Assembly (NCBI RefSeq): GCF_943788075.1
Contig: NZ_CALSOW010000002.1
Location: forward strand, 1 to 64,000
From: an uncultured Candidatus Pelagibacter sp.
GTDB lineage: Bacteria > Pseudomonadota > Alphaproteobacteria > Pelagibacterales > Pelagibacteraceae
Reading direction: 5' to 3'
Length of the DNA stretch: 64,000 nucleotides
The position numbers and the translations under genes were made by a program. The notes beneath the pieces are model-generated. The model was not told the origin of the DNA and ran no database searches. It saw nothing but the letters and a program-made list of their open reading frames with translations. Positions 51,436 to 60,683 of this stretch are shown here, one piece after another. The stretch's first letter is position 1; each line of letters opens with the position of its first letter.

Positions 51436-52440
51436 TTATCTGCCAATAGCTGCCATTTTTTCAACTGAGACTCTGGCTTTTTCAATTGTATTTTTATCCA
51501 TAATTATTTCACCAGTTTCGTTTTCAAGGCAATCTAATATTTTGGGAAGTGTAATTTTTTTCATGTGAGGACACATGTTACATGGTTTTACAAATTCTAC
51601 GTTTGGATTTTCAATTTGTATGTTATCACTCATAGAGCACTCTGTAACCATCATGACCTTTTTAGGTTGGTTATCTTCTACATATTTAATCATTCCAGAA
51701 GTGGATCCAGCAAAGTCACTTGCTTTGATTACATCTGGAGGACATTCGGGATGTGCTATTATTTTAATACCTGGATTATTTTTTCTTATATCGTGAATTT
51801 CTTTTTCATTGAATTGGTCATGCACAATACAGATGCCTTTCCAGGATATGATTTCTACATCTGTTTGAGAAGCAACGTATTTTGCAAGATAATCATCTGG
51901 TAAAAAAATCACTTTTTTAGTACCTAATGATTTTACAATTTTAACAGCATTAGCAGATGTACAACACACATCTGTTTCGGCTTTTACCTCTGCTGATGTA
52001 TTGACATAAGATACAACAGGAACCCCTGGGTATTTTTCTTTTAATAGCCGAACGTCTTTTCCTGTAATTGAAGATGATAGTGAACAACCTGCATCCATAT
52101 CTGGTAAAATAACTTTTTTGTCTGGGCTCATTAGTTTTGCTGTTTCTGCCATAAAATGAACTCCAGCCATTAAAATAATATCTGCAGATGTTTTAGAAGC
52201 CTCAATAGCTAATGCTAAAGAGTCAGCAGCAAAGTCTGCAACACCATGATAAATTTCTGGAGTTTGGTAGTTATGAGCAAGTATTACTGCATTCTTTTTC
52301 TTTTTAAGTTCATTAATTTTGTAAATGTATGGGGCATGAACAGACCATTCAATGTCTGGCATTACTTTAGAAATTTTTTGATAAATAGGATCTGTAGCTT
52401 TTTGCACTTCTTGTGTAAATTCCATAATATTATTTACCAA
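51436..52440 (-). CDS. nadA: Quinolinate synthase
   Basis: 334 aa. It condenses iminoaspartate with dihydroxyacetone phosphate to quinolinate, using a 4Fe-4S cluster. The three repeated-domain cores are AVILAHNYQTPEIYHGVADF, VVSYVNTSAEVKAETDVCCTSANA and FLPDDYLAKY. The cluster cysteines are likely in DVCCTSANA, VTECSMSDN and CNMCPHMKKITL. The start may be the ATG at 52440 or an internal Met five codons later (MEFTQEV). Confidence 0.95.
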   Translation of the reverse strand: MVNNIMEFTQEVQKATDPIYQKISKVMPDIEWSVHAPYIYKINELKKKKNAVILAHNYQTPEIYHGVADFAADSLALAIEASKTSADIILMAGVHFMAETAKLMSPDKKVILPDMDAGCSLSSSITGKDVRLLKEKYPGVPVVSYVNTSAEVKAETDVCCTSANAVKIVKSLGTKKVIFLPDDYLAKYVASQTDVEIISWKGICIVHDQFNEKEIHDIRKNNPGIKIIAHPECPPDVIKASDFAGSTSGMIKYVEDNQPKKVMMVTECSMSDNIQIENPNVEFVKPCNMCPHMKKITLPKILDCLENETGEIIMDKNTIEKARVSVEKMAAIGR

Positions 52441-52480
52441 TTTGAAAGATAGTTGTCATTCATTTATTATGACACATGTT

Positions 52481-52566
52481 GCGGTCGTGCTGAAATTGGT
52501 AGACAGGCACGGTTGAGGGCCGTGTGGACCTAGTCCATGAGAGTTCGATTCTCTCCGACCGCACCA
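52481..52566 (+). tRNA. tRNA-Leu (GAG)
   Basis: Class II tRNA of 86 nt. The acceptor GCGGTCG pairs with CGACCGC, with encoded CCA. The anticodon stem CACGG/CCGTG holds loop TTGAGGG (anticodon GAG). A long variable arm (TGGACCTAGTCCAT region) and a canonical TTCGATT T loop within GAGAG/CTCTC complete it. Confidence 0.96.
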
Positions 52567-52592
52567 ATGCAAAAATTTTATAGGAGTTTTTA

Positions 52593-52754
52593 ATGGATAA
52601 ATTACTTTCAGTCATATTTATGGTTGGAATTTTACTTTTAGTTTTTCCAGGTTTTTTACAATCAAATTCTAAACTAAAGCAATTTCTAAAAAATTTAACT
52701 ATTTGGATTATTATAATCCTTATAATTCTAGTAATTGTTTATTTTTTTAAATAA
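52593..52754 (+). CDS. 53-aa hydrophobic membrane peptide
   Basis: Starts MDKLLSVIFMVGILLLVFPG and ends in IIIILIILVIVYFFK. Two hydrophobic helices (about residues 4-20 and 36-52) flank a basic loop. A TAGGAG element sits 9 bp before the ATG, and the gene follows tRNA-Leu by 26 bp. No family is recognised. The ORF is short, but the clean ribosome-binding site, the codon usage and the lack of any other use of this space support it. Confidence 0.55.
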   Translation: MDKLLSVIFMVGILLLVFPGFLQSNSKLKQFLKNLTIWIIIILIILVIVYFFK

Positions 52755-52758
52755 TAAA

Positions 52759-53650
52759 TTAGTTTTTAATCCAATCAGGCATTTCAATTTTTATTGATGC
52801 TTCTTTTGTATTGAAGTCAGATTTTCCATTAAAATTTTCATCTAGATATTTAATTAAAGCAAACGGATATTCTTTATCTATTAATACTTTTCCTATTTCA
52901 TTATCATTATAATAAATACTTTCACCTTCAGTTAATTTTCCATCAATCATACTTATTGGTAGTAATCTTTTTGAAAGTTTATTTTTAAGTTTAATTCTAG
53001 CTGTATTTTCTTGCCCAACATAACAACCCTTTTTAAAATCTATTCCATTTAATTCTTCATAATTACACTCAATACCAAATAATTTATTTTGTAATTTATT
53101 TAGATTTTTTGGAACTATCCCAAGTTTGTGGCTATGATGAATAATATTCACTCAGTTTTGAATCATGTAAGTCTAGTTTTTTAAGTGATAAATAAAGTTT
53201 TTCTAAATTAATGATTAATCTTGCTCCTAATTGTTTTTTTCTTGGATCTAGAAAAATAGGATCTTCTCTATACTTTAGAGTAAATCCAGAAACATCTTGA
53301 GCTTCTTCAAAAGTAAGAAATTTTTCTTGGCTAAATGTAGCAACAACAAATTCATTGGTAAGGTTTAGAATTTCTACTTTGGATCTTAATTTATAAATAC
53401 TTAATTGTTTATATAACCCGTCAGCTTGAGACTTTTCACAATCAATCAAATAACCAGATTTATGTTTAATTATAATAAACTCATATAAAAATTTACCTTG
53501 AGGAGTTAGCAATGACGTGAAACAACTATTTATATCACTTACTTTATTTATGTCGTTACTGATAAGATTTTGAAGAAATTCTTTTGCGTCTTCTCCATTA
53601 ATATAAAGAGTTGATCTATCATCTAAAATGTAAACATTTTTAATATTCAT
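52759..53650 (-). CDS. ygfZ: YgfZ/GcvT-like folate-binding Fe-S assembly protein, one frameshift
   Basis: About 296 aa. The N-terminal GcvT-like fold (YILDDRSTLYINGEDAKEFLQNLISNDIN) is typical, and the family hallmark K-G-C-Y-x-G-Q-E is present as KKGCYVGQENTARIKLKN. YgfZ/IBA57 proteins support assembly of 4Fe-4S clusters with a folate. A single-base shift near 53143 splits it (SEYYSS in one frame, MNIIHHSHKLGIVPKN in the next). Intact hallmark motif, so probably functional. Confidence 0.88.
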
Positions 53651-53693
53651 AATTGATTAATTATAGAATGTAATATAATAACATTTTCTTAAA

Positions 53694-55001
53694 ATGTTAG
53701 ATCTTATAATTAAAAATGGACAATGCTACATCGATGGTGAATTAAAAGATGCTGATGTTGCTGTTAAAGATGGCAAAATTCATAAAATTGGTGAGATATC
53801 TGAGGATGCTAAGGAGGTTATAAACGCCGAAGGCCAAACAGTTTTACCTGGATGCATAGATACACAAACTCATTTTAGAGAACCAGGATCAACAGATACA
53901 GAAGATTTACACTCAGGAAGTAGAGCTGCAATTGCTGGAGGAATTACAAGTGTATTTGAAATGCCCAACACTAATCCACCAACTTCTAATATGAAGGAGT
54001 TTCAAAGAAAATTAGATCTCGCTAAAAACAGAATGTATTGCAATTATGCTTTTTATTTTGGAGCAACAGCTGATAACTCAAGTGATCTTGCAAGTCTAAA
54101 GGGGCTTGAAGGGTGTTGTGGCATAAAACTTTTTGCTGGATCATCGACTGGAAATTTATTAGTTGCTGAAGAAGATGATATAGATAAAGTTTTTCAAAAT
54201 GCATCAAAAGTCGTTGCTGTTCACTCTGAAGATGAGGCAATTTTAAATGTTAATAAAAAGTTGATTAAAGATGACGATGTTCATTCTCACCCAGTTTGGA
54301 GAAGTGCAGAGTGCGCAATATCATCTACCAGAAGAATTGTTCGAATAGCGAATAGACATAAGAAAAAAGCTCATGTTCTTCATATAACAACAAAAGAAGA
54401 AATTGATTTTTTATCTCAACATAAAGGCAACATTACTTTTGAGATAACTCCTCAGCATTTAACAATATATGCACCAGATTGTTATGAAAAACTTGGAACT
54501 TATGCTCAGATGAACCCTCCTTTAAGAGATAAATCTCATTATGATAGATTATGGTATGGGGTAAGAAATAATTTGAATGACACAATAGGTTCAGATCACG
54601 CTCCACATTTAAAAGAAAATAAAGAAAAAAGTTATCCTAATTCACCCTCAGGTATGCCTGGTGTTCAAACTTTGATGCCAGTTATGCTTAATCACGTTAA
54701 CGATGGAAAACTTACACTTAACCAATTAATGAATCTTGTGTGTGAAAACCCAGTTAAGATTTTTGGAATCCAAAACAAAGGATTTATTAAAGAAGGTTTT
54801 GATGCTGATTTTACAATTGTTGATATGAATAAGACAATTGAAATTAAAAATGAAAATATTGAAAGTAAATGTGGATGGACTCCTTTTAATGGAGATAAAT
54901 TTAAGGGGACACCAACGCATACAATAATCGCTGGAAATATTAAAATGCAAGATGGTAAAATTTTAGGTGATCCAGATGGAACACCTTTAAAATTTAGTTA
55001 A
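53694..55001 (+). CDS. pyrC: Dihydroorotase-like amidohydrolase (class I)
   Basis: 435-aa amidohydrolase, third step of pyrimidine synthesis. Seen: PGCIDTQTHFREPGSTDTED, EMPNTNPPTS, GIKLFAGSSTG (candidate carboxylated Lys), VAVHSEDEAI and HVLHITTKEEI (zinc His), and IGSDHAPHLKENK (catalytic Asp). The usual HxH at the first metal site is Q-T-H here, so the first His is Gln. The substrate-contacting Arg and the rest are kept. The same window carries carAB. A hydantoinase or allantoinase relative is the main alternative. Confidence 0.85.
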   Translation: MLDLIIKNGQCYIDGELKDADVAVKDGKIHKIGEISEDAKEVINAEGQTVLPGCIDTQTHFREPGSTDTEDLHSGSRAAIAGGITSVFEMPNTNPPTSNMKEFQRKLDLAKNRMYCNYAFYFGATADNSSDLASLKGLEGCCGIKLFAGSSTGNLLVAEEDDIDKVFQNASKVVAVHSEDEAILNVNKKLIKDDDVHSHPVWRSAECAISSTRRIVRIANRHKKKAHVLHITTKEEIDFLSQHKGNITFEITPQHLTIYAPDCYEKLGTYAQMNPPLRDKSHYDRLWYGVRNNLNDTIGSDHAPHLKENKEKSYPNSPSGMPGVQTLMPVMLNHVNDGKLTLNQLMNLVCENPVKIFGIQNKGFIKEGFDADFTIVDMNKTIEIKNENIESKCGWTPFNGDKFKGTPTHTIIAGNIKMQDGKILGDPDGTPLKFS

Positions 55002-55326
55002 GCTTTATTGTAAAACTATTTACAAGAACAACTCCAACAACAATAAGGAACAAACCAGCAATTGCTTGCCAAGCCAAGGTTTGTTTAAAAAAGAAATACC
55101 CAAGTATTGCTATTGTAAAAATACCCAGTCCACTCCATGTTGCATATACAATTGCAATCGGAAGTTTATCCATTACAAAAGTCATCAAATAGAATGAAGT
55201 GAGATAAAATATTGCAAGACAAATAGTCGGTATAATTTTTGTAAAATTTTGTGATACTGGTAATAACATTGTCCCAGCTACCTCACAAAAAATAGCGATG
55301 GTTAAAAAAAAATATGTTTTAACCAT
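54994..55326 (-). CDS. Small multidrug resistance (SMR/EmrE-type) transporter
   Basis: 110 aa with four TM helices. The essential membrane Glu is in the first helix (AIFCEVAGTMLL, residue 15). IAIVYATWSGLGIFTIAILGYFFFKQ is the family signature in helix 3. It exports cationic compounds or guanidinium by proton antiport; the subtype is not resolvable by eye. It overlaps the prpE stop region by 8 bp and the dihydroorotase gene by 8 bp (convergent). Confidence 0.9.
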   Translation of the reverse strand: MVKTYFFLTIAIFCEVAGTMLLPVSQNFTKIIPTICLAIFYLTSFYLMTFVMDKLPIAIVYATWSGLGIFTIAILGYFFFKQTLAWQAIAGLFLIVVGVVLVNSFTIKLN

Positions 55327-57221
55327 TACTCAGAATTTTGTTATTAATTAAGTCTTGTTTTATCTCATCAAGGATTGATGGATCATCAATTGTTGGTGGT
55401 ATTTTATATTCAACATTGTCAGCAATTTTTCTAATCGTTCCTCTTAAAATTTTTCCAGATCTTGTTTTTGGTAATCTTTTTATAACAATTACTACTTTAA
55501 ATGCAGCAACAGGCCCGATTTTATCTCTAACCATTTGTAATCATTCTTTTGAAATTGTTTCATCATCTTTGTCTACTCCAGATTTTAAAACTACAAGCCC
55601 AATTGGAAGCTGTCCTTTTAATTTATCAGCAATACCAAGGACCGCACATTCTGCAACTGATTGGTGTTCAGATAATACTTCTTCAATTGCACCTGTTGAC
55701 AGTCTATGACCTGCAACATTTATAATGTCATCTGTTCTAGACATAATCCAAATATAACCATCATCATCAATGTGCCCCGCATCATAAGTTTGGTAATAAC
55801 CTTCATAATTAGTCATATAATTCTCTTTATATCTCTGATCTGCATTCCATAACGTTGGAAAAGTTCCAGGAGGAAGTGGGAGTTTCACAACAATGTCTCC
55901 CATTTCGTTTGGTTTTGCCAATGTTTGATCAGGTTTGATAATTTTTACATCATAACCAGGCACAGCTTTGCAAGCAGACCCATATTTAGTTTTCATCATT
56001 TCTATTCCTGTACAATTTGAGCTGATCGCCCAACTAGTTTCCGTCTGCCACCAGTGATCAATTACTGGAACCTTAAGTAAATTTTCAGCCCATTTAATAG
56101 TATCTGGATCTGCTCTTTCTCCTGCAAGGAATAAGCTCTCAAAACTACTTAAATCATACTTTGAAAAAAATTTACCTTCAGGGTCTTCTTTCTTAATAGC
56201 TCTGAAAGCAGTAGGGGCTGTGAATAGAGATTTTACTTTATAGTCAGATATGATTTTCCAGAAAGCTCCTGCATCAGGGGTGCCAACTGGTTTTCCCTCA
56301 AATAGAACAGTAGTGCACCCTTTGAATAATGGAGCGTAGACAATATAAGAATGTCCAACGATCCAACCAATATCACTAGCTGACCACCAAATATCATCAG
56401 TCATCAATATTGTAAATATTTTTCATAGTCCATTTCAGAGCAACTATATGCCCCCCGATATCTCTGACTATCCCTTTAGGGGTTCCAGTTGTGCCAGATG
56501 TATATAAGATATAAGCAAGTTCATTAGAATTCATCTCAACACAATCAGCATCAGATGCATTTGAGACAACTTCATCCCAACTAACTTCTATTGGTGTGTT
56601 CAATTTTACTTCATGACCACGTCTTTGAAATAAAATCATTTTACTGATTTTATGATTAGCTAGTTTAATAGCTTCATCGACAAGAGGCTTATATTCTACA
56701 GTTCTTCCCGGTTCAAAACCACAAGAGGCAGTAACTAATAATTTAGCTTTACTGTCATCTATTCTGCTTGCAAGTTCGTTCGATGCAAAGCCACCAAAGA
56801 CCACTGAATGGATTGCCCCAATTCTAGCACAAGCTAGCATTGCAATAACTGCCTCTGGGATCATTGGCATATAGATGATTACTCTATCTCCTTTAAGAAC
56901 ACCCTGATTTTTAAGGGCTCCAGCAAATATTGAAACTTTAGATCTTAGTTCCTCGTAACTAAAATGACTTTTGTTACCTGTAATAGGACTATCATAAATT
57001 AAAGCGGTCTTTTTTCCTCTACCTTGATCGATATGGATGTCTAATGCATTATAACAAGTATTGGTTACCCCATCCTCGAACCATTTATAAAATGGTGGAT
57101 TAGATTTATTTAAAATTTTAGTTGGTTTTTTAAACCAAAATATATCATTCGATGCTTCTTGCCAAAATTTTTCGGGATTATTAATAGATTGATCATAAAT
57201 TTCTTGAAATTTTTCTGACAT
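55319..57221 (-). CDS. prpE: Propionyl-CoA synthetase (acyl-adenylate-forming), two frameshifts
   Basis: About 633 aa. The N-terminal ACAS domain (FWQEASNDIFWFKKPTKIL) leads to the AMP-binding motif YTSGTTGTPKGIVRD followed by GGH, the PrpE variant. After a shift near 56400 come WWSASDIGWIVGHSYIVYAP, DHWWQTETSW and GHRLSTGAIEEVL. After another near 55538 come VRDKIGPVAAFK and LPKTRSGKILRGTIRKIAD with the acetylatable Lys. It activates propionate (or acetate) with ATP and CoA. Divergent from the proteorhodopsin gene. Confidence 0.92.
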
Positions 57222-57357
57222 AGAATTTTGATTCGATTTATTAAAATAAGTTGGTTTTTAACTTTAAAATTGCATTTAATTTTAAAAAATAAGTAAAATC
57301 AATGTTTATTAGTGATAATTAACTCTTCATTAATCTTAATTTATTTGTTATTTAACG

Positions 57358-57402
57358 CCCTATCTTGGTTAGGGGAAACCTTAGCCTAGTTTATATAAAC
57401 TA
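57358..57402 (+). promoter_or_regulatory. Structured leader / palindrome upstream of proteorhodopsin
   Basis: A GC-richer island in the AT-rich 57222-57437 spacer. CCCTA (57358-57362) can pair with TAGGG (57370-57374) around a 7-nt loop. GGTT (57367-57370) could alternatively pair with AACC (57377-57380). A perfect 16-bp palindrome, TAGTTTATATAAACTA, lies at 57387-57402, ending 35 bp before the ATG. It could be an operator or part of a structured 5' UTR. No clear -35/-10 pair was found. Confidence 0.4.
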
Positions 57403-57437
57403 AATAAATAAAAACTAACTAAAGAGGGAGTTTTTTT

Positions 57438-58205
57438 ATGAAAAAACTTAAATTGTTTGCTCTTACAGCTGTAGCCCTAATGGGTGTTACAGGTGTAGCA
57501 AACGCAGAGACAGTGATGTTAGCTCAGGATGATTTCGTAGGTATTTCATTTTGGTTAGTATCAATGGCTTGTTTAGCTGCTACTGTATTCTTTTTCTTAG
57601 AAAGAAGTTCAGTTCCAGCTGGTTGGAGAGTTTCAATGACAGTTGCTGGTCTAGTAACTGGTATTGCATTCGTACACTACATGTACATGAGAGATGTATG
57701 GATCATGACTGGTGACTCACCAACTGTTTACAGATACATTGACTGGTTAATTACAGTGCCATTACTAATGTTAGAATTCTATTTTGTTCTATCAGCAGTA
57801 AACAAAGCAGATTCAGGAATTTTCTGGAGATTGATGCTTGGTACATTAGTAATGCTAGTAGGTGGATACTTAGGAGAAGCAGGATACATCAACGCTACAC
57901 TTGGTTTCATTATCGGTATGGCTGGTTGGGTATACATTCTTTATGAAGTATTCTCTGGTGAAGCAGGTAAGAGAGCAGCAAAAAGTGGTAACAAATCACT
58001 TGTAACTGCTTTTGGTGCAATGAGAATGATCGTTACTGTAGGTTGGGCTATTTACCCATTAGGTTACATTTTTGGTTACCTAACAGGTGGAGTAGATGCT
58101 AACTCACTTAACGTGATTTACAACGCAGCTGACTTTTTGAACAAGATCGCTTTTGGTCTAATCATTTGGGCAGCAGCAATGCAACAACCTGGTAGAGCTA
58201 AGTAG
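57438..58205 (+). CDS. Proteorhodopsin, green-tuned proton pump
   Basis: 255-aa seven-helix retinal protein with a cleavable signal peptide (residues 1-23, ending VANA). Relative to green proteorhodopsin the numbering is shifted by +5. Counter-ion D102, proton donor E113, H80 (partner of the counter-ion) and Schiff-base lysine K236 (FLNKIAFG) are all present, which fits outward light-driven proton pumping. Leu110 occupies the spectral-tuning position (Leu green, Gln blue). GAGGGAG is a strong ribosome-binding site, and the codon use looks adapted for high expression. A hairpin terminator follows. Confidence 0.97.
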   Translation: MKKLKLFALTAVALMGVTGVANAETVMLAQDDFVGISFWLVSMACLAATVFFFLERSSVPAGWRVSMTVAGLVTGIAFVHYMYMRDVWIMTGDSPTVYRYIDWLITVPLLMLEFYFVLSAVNKADSGIFWRLMLGTLVMLVGGYLGEAGYINATLGFIIGMAGWVYILYEVFSGEAGKRAAKSGNKSLVTAFGAMRMIVTVGWAIYPLGYIFGYLTGGVDANSLNVIYNAADFLNKIAFGLIIWAAAMQQPGRAK

Positions 58206-58228
58206 TTTTACTTAAAATTTAAATTAAA

Positions 58229-58263
58229 GGGCAAGGACATTTTTGTACTTGCCCTTTTTTTTT
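58229..58263 (+). terminator. Rho-independent terminator after proteorhodopsin
   Basis: Stem GGGCAAG/CTTGCCC (58229-58235 with 58248-58254), extended by ACA/TGT pairing inside the loop, followed by nine T residues. It is the clearest intrinsic terminator in the window and would make proteorhodopsin mostly monocistronic. Confidence 0.9.
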
Positions 58264-58282
58264 GCCTGCAATAATTTAAGCC

Positions 58283-59284
58283 ATGGATATTAAGCTGGAC
58301 AAATGGCACAAGTGCAAAGTCGATATTGAAGTTCTTAAAGAACTTTCAAAAAAATCTGACATAAAAGGTTTACAACACGTCTCTCTTTTTTTTAGTTTAT
58401 TAATTGTAACTGGAACTTTAGCGTATTTAACTTGGGGAACCTGGTGGTCTGTGTTTTGGTTTTTAGTGTATGGAAATATTTATTCATTTTCAAATCCATT
58501 GTGGCATGAGACAGGTCATAAAACTGCTTTTCAATCAAAATTATTAAATGAAATTTTTTATTATATTTCATCTTATATGGCGAATTTTGAACCAATAAGA
58601 TGGAGACACACTCATTTTGTTCATCATGGTAATACTTATTCAACTGAAAATCCTTTTGATCATGAAATTGAATATGGAAATAATTTAAAAGAAACTCCAA
58701 AAGGATTAATTATAAGTTTAATTCCGTTTTTAGATTTAATATTTTTTAAAAAACATATTTCATTTGAAATTATTCAGCATGCATTTGGAGTTAAAACAAA
58801 AGTAATGGAAGACTGCATTCCAGAAAAAGCACAAGCAAAAGTAGTTTTTAGTTCAAGAATTTATGTTGCAATTTGGTTATTAATTATTTTATGGTCAATA
58901 GTTGCTTCCTCTTGGATGCCATTACTTTATTTTCTACTTCCACAATTTTATGGAAAAACTTTACACAAACTTGTTGCCTTTACTCAGCATGCGGGACTTG
59001 CAAGAAATATAAAAGATCATAGGTTTTCAACAAGAGAAATGTACTTAAATCCAATACTAAGTTTTTTATATTGGAAAATGGAATATCATTTAACACATCA
59101 TATGTTTCCAACTGTTCCATCCTACAATCTAGACAAACTTCATCATCATATAAAAGATCAATTGCCAAAACCAAATAATGGATTAATAGATGCTTATAGA
59201 GAGATAATACCAGCGGTGATTAAACAAAAAGAAGACACAAGTTATTTTATAAAAAAAGATATACCTCAATTGCAAAATGTCTAA
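58283..59284 (+). CDS. Fatty-acid desaturase-family membrane di-iron enzyme
   Basis: 333 aa with about four to five TM helices and the three histidine boxes of the membrane desaturase family: WHETGHKT (HxxxH, about residue 75), RHTHFVHHGNT (HxxHH, about 110) and YHLTHHMFPTVPSY (HxxHH, about 270). These bind the di-iron centre. The substrate may be a fatty acid or a carotenoid-type lipid. It starts 19 bp after the proteorhodopsin terminator and lies 61 bp before a ferredoxin and its reductase, which could supply electrons. Confidence 0.85.
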   Translation: MDIKLDKWHKCKVDIEVLKELSKKSDIKGLQHVSLFFSLLIVTGTLAYLTWGTWWSVFWFLVYGNIYSFSNPLWHETGHKTAFQSKLLNEIFYYISSYMANFEPIRWRHTHFVHHGNTYSTENPFDHEIEYGNNLKETPKGLIISLIPFLDLIFFKKHISFEIIQHAFGVKTKVMEDCIPEKAQAKVVFSSRIYVAIWLLIILWSIVASSWMPLLYFLLPQFYGKTLHKLVAFTQHAGLARNIKDHRFSTREMYLNPILSFLYWKMEYHLTHHMFPTVPSYNLDKLHHHIKDQLPKPNNGLIDAYREIIPAVIKQKEDTSYFIKKDIPQLQNV

Positions 59285-59345
59285 AAATAGACTTAGTTTG
59301 TTTTTACAGACTTGTTCTATCTAAATAAAAAACTATATATAGTCC

Positions 59346-59666
59346 ATGGCAAAAATTACATATAACACCCACGATAGTAAAACTCATACAATTGAAGTTC
59401 AAAATGGACTTACCGTTATGGAAGGCGCCGTTCAAAATGACATTCCAGGAATTGATGCTGATTGTGGAGGGGGAATGGCGTGTGCTACGTGTCACGTTTA
59501 TGTTAATGATGAATGGTTAGATAAACTTCCAACCAAAGAAGATGGAGAAGAAGATATGCTGGATATGGCATTTGAACCAAAACAGAATAGCAGATTGAGT
59601 TGTCAGTTAACTATTTCAGATGAATTAGATGGTCTAGTGGTTAGCATTCCATCAAAACAAGCTTAA
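59346..59666 (+). CDS. 2Fe-2S ferredoxin (adrenodoxin type)
   Basis: 106 aa. Cluster cysteines follow C-x5-C-x2-C in [15 protein letters not shown] (about residues 39-48), with the fourth in SRLSCQLTI (about 85). GDIA/ED-rich acidic segments suit docking to a reductase. Its stop is immediately followed by the ATG of a ferredoxin reductase-like flavoprotein, so the two form a translation-coupled pair. Confidence 0.95.
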   Translation: MAKITYNTHDSKTHTIEVQNGLTVMEGAVQNDIPGIDADCGGGMACATCHVYVNDEWLDKLPTKEDGEEDMLDMAFEPKQNSRLSCQLTISDELDGLVVSIPSKQA

Positions 59667-60683
59667 ATGAATAAAACAGATGTATTAATAATTGGAGCTG
59701 GACCAACAGGTTTATTTTGTGCTCATCAATTAGGGATCATAGGATTAAATTGTGAGATAGTAGATAATCTAGATAAAGCAGGTGGCCAATGTATTGAACT
59801 TTATCCAGATAAGCCAATTTATGATATTCCAGCAGTGCCTGAGTGTACTGGTGAAGAATTAACCAATAATCTTTTACAGCAAATTAAACCATTCAATGTC
59901 AAATTTCATTTAAATGAAAGAGTAGAACAACTTAAAAAAGTTGAAAAAAGATGGCGTGTTAAAACAAGTAGCAACCAAGAATTTGATGTAGCAAGTATTG
60001 TTATAGCTGGTGGTGTTGGTTCATTTGAGCCTAGAAAATTTCCTTTAAAAGAGTGTGAAAAATTTGAAGGGAGTTCTTTATTTTACTCAATTAAAGATAA
60101 GACAATTTTTAAAGATAAAACTATATCAATTTTTGGTGGAGGAGACTCAGCATTAGATTGGGCAATTGAACTATCCAATACCTCTAAAGTAAATTTAATT
60201 CATAGAAGAGATGGTTTTAGTGGTGCAGAGTCTAGTGTTCAAAAAGTTAAAGAGCTAAATGACCAAGGAAAATTAAATTTATACACAAAATATCAGATAG
60301 AATCAGTTTCAGGAGATAAAGATATCAATATAGTTAAAATTAAACATGATGACGGTGAAGTAAAAGAATTTAAAACAGATTACGTTCTAGGTTTCTTTGG
60401 TTTAATTATGCAATTAGGGCCAATATTAGATTGGGGATTAAATATTAATAAAAAAACAGTTGAAGTGAATACAGAAAATTTTGAAACAAATATTGATGGT
60501 ATATTTGCTATTGGAGATATTTGTTCGTATCCAGGTAAATTAAAATTAATCTTGTCAGGTTTTCACGAAGGTGCATTAGCTGCAAGAGGCTGTTTTAAAT
60601 ATGCAAAACCAGATGAAAAACTAAGATTTGAATTTACAACTACATCAAAAGCTGCTCAGGAAAGACTTGGTGTTAAGAAGTGA
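59667..60683 (+). CDS. Ferredoxin--NADP reductase, thioredoxin-reductase-like type
   Basis: 338-aa FAD/NADPH flavoprotein. FAD motif LIIGAGPTGLFCAHQLG at the N-terminus, GGQCIELYPDKPIYDIP, NADPH motif SIFGGGDSALDWA (about residue 157), HRRDGF, and AIGDICSYPGKLKLI near the end. The redox-active CxxC of thioredoxin reductase is missing, which marks the YumC-type FNR group. It probably reduces the adjacent ferredoxin. Overlaps the GST gene by 4 bp. Confidence 0.93.
   Translation: MNKTDVLIIGAGPTGLFCAHQLGIIGLNCEIVDNLDKAGGQCIELYPDKPIYDIPAVPECTGEELTNNLLQQIKPFNVKFHLNERVEQLKKVEKRWRVKTSSNQEFDVASIVIAGGVGSFEPRKFPLKECEKFEGSSLFYSIKDKTIFKDKTISIFGGGDSALDWAIELSNTSKVNLIHRRDGFSGAESSVQKVKELNDQGKLNLYTKYQIESVSGDKDINIVKIKHDDGEVKEFKTDYVLGFFGLIMQLGPILDWGLNINKKTVEVNTENFETNIDGIFAIGDICSYPGKLKLILSGFHEGALAARGCFKYAKPDEKLRFEFTTTSKAAQERLGVKK

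Noticed and set aside
57438-58205. Recent horizontal transfer of proteorhodopsin because of its higher GC and different codon use
   Set aside because: High expression explains the codon bias, and the gene sits in the ferredoxin/reductase context usual for SAR11.
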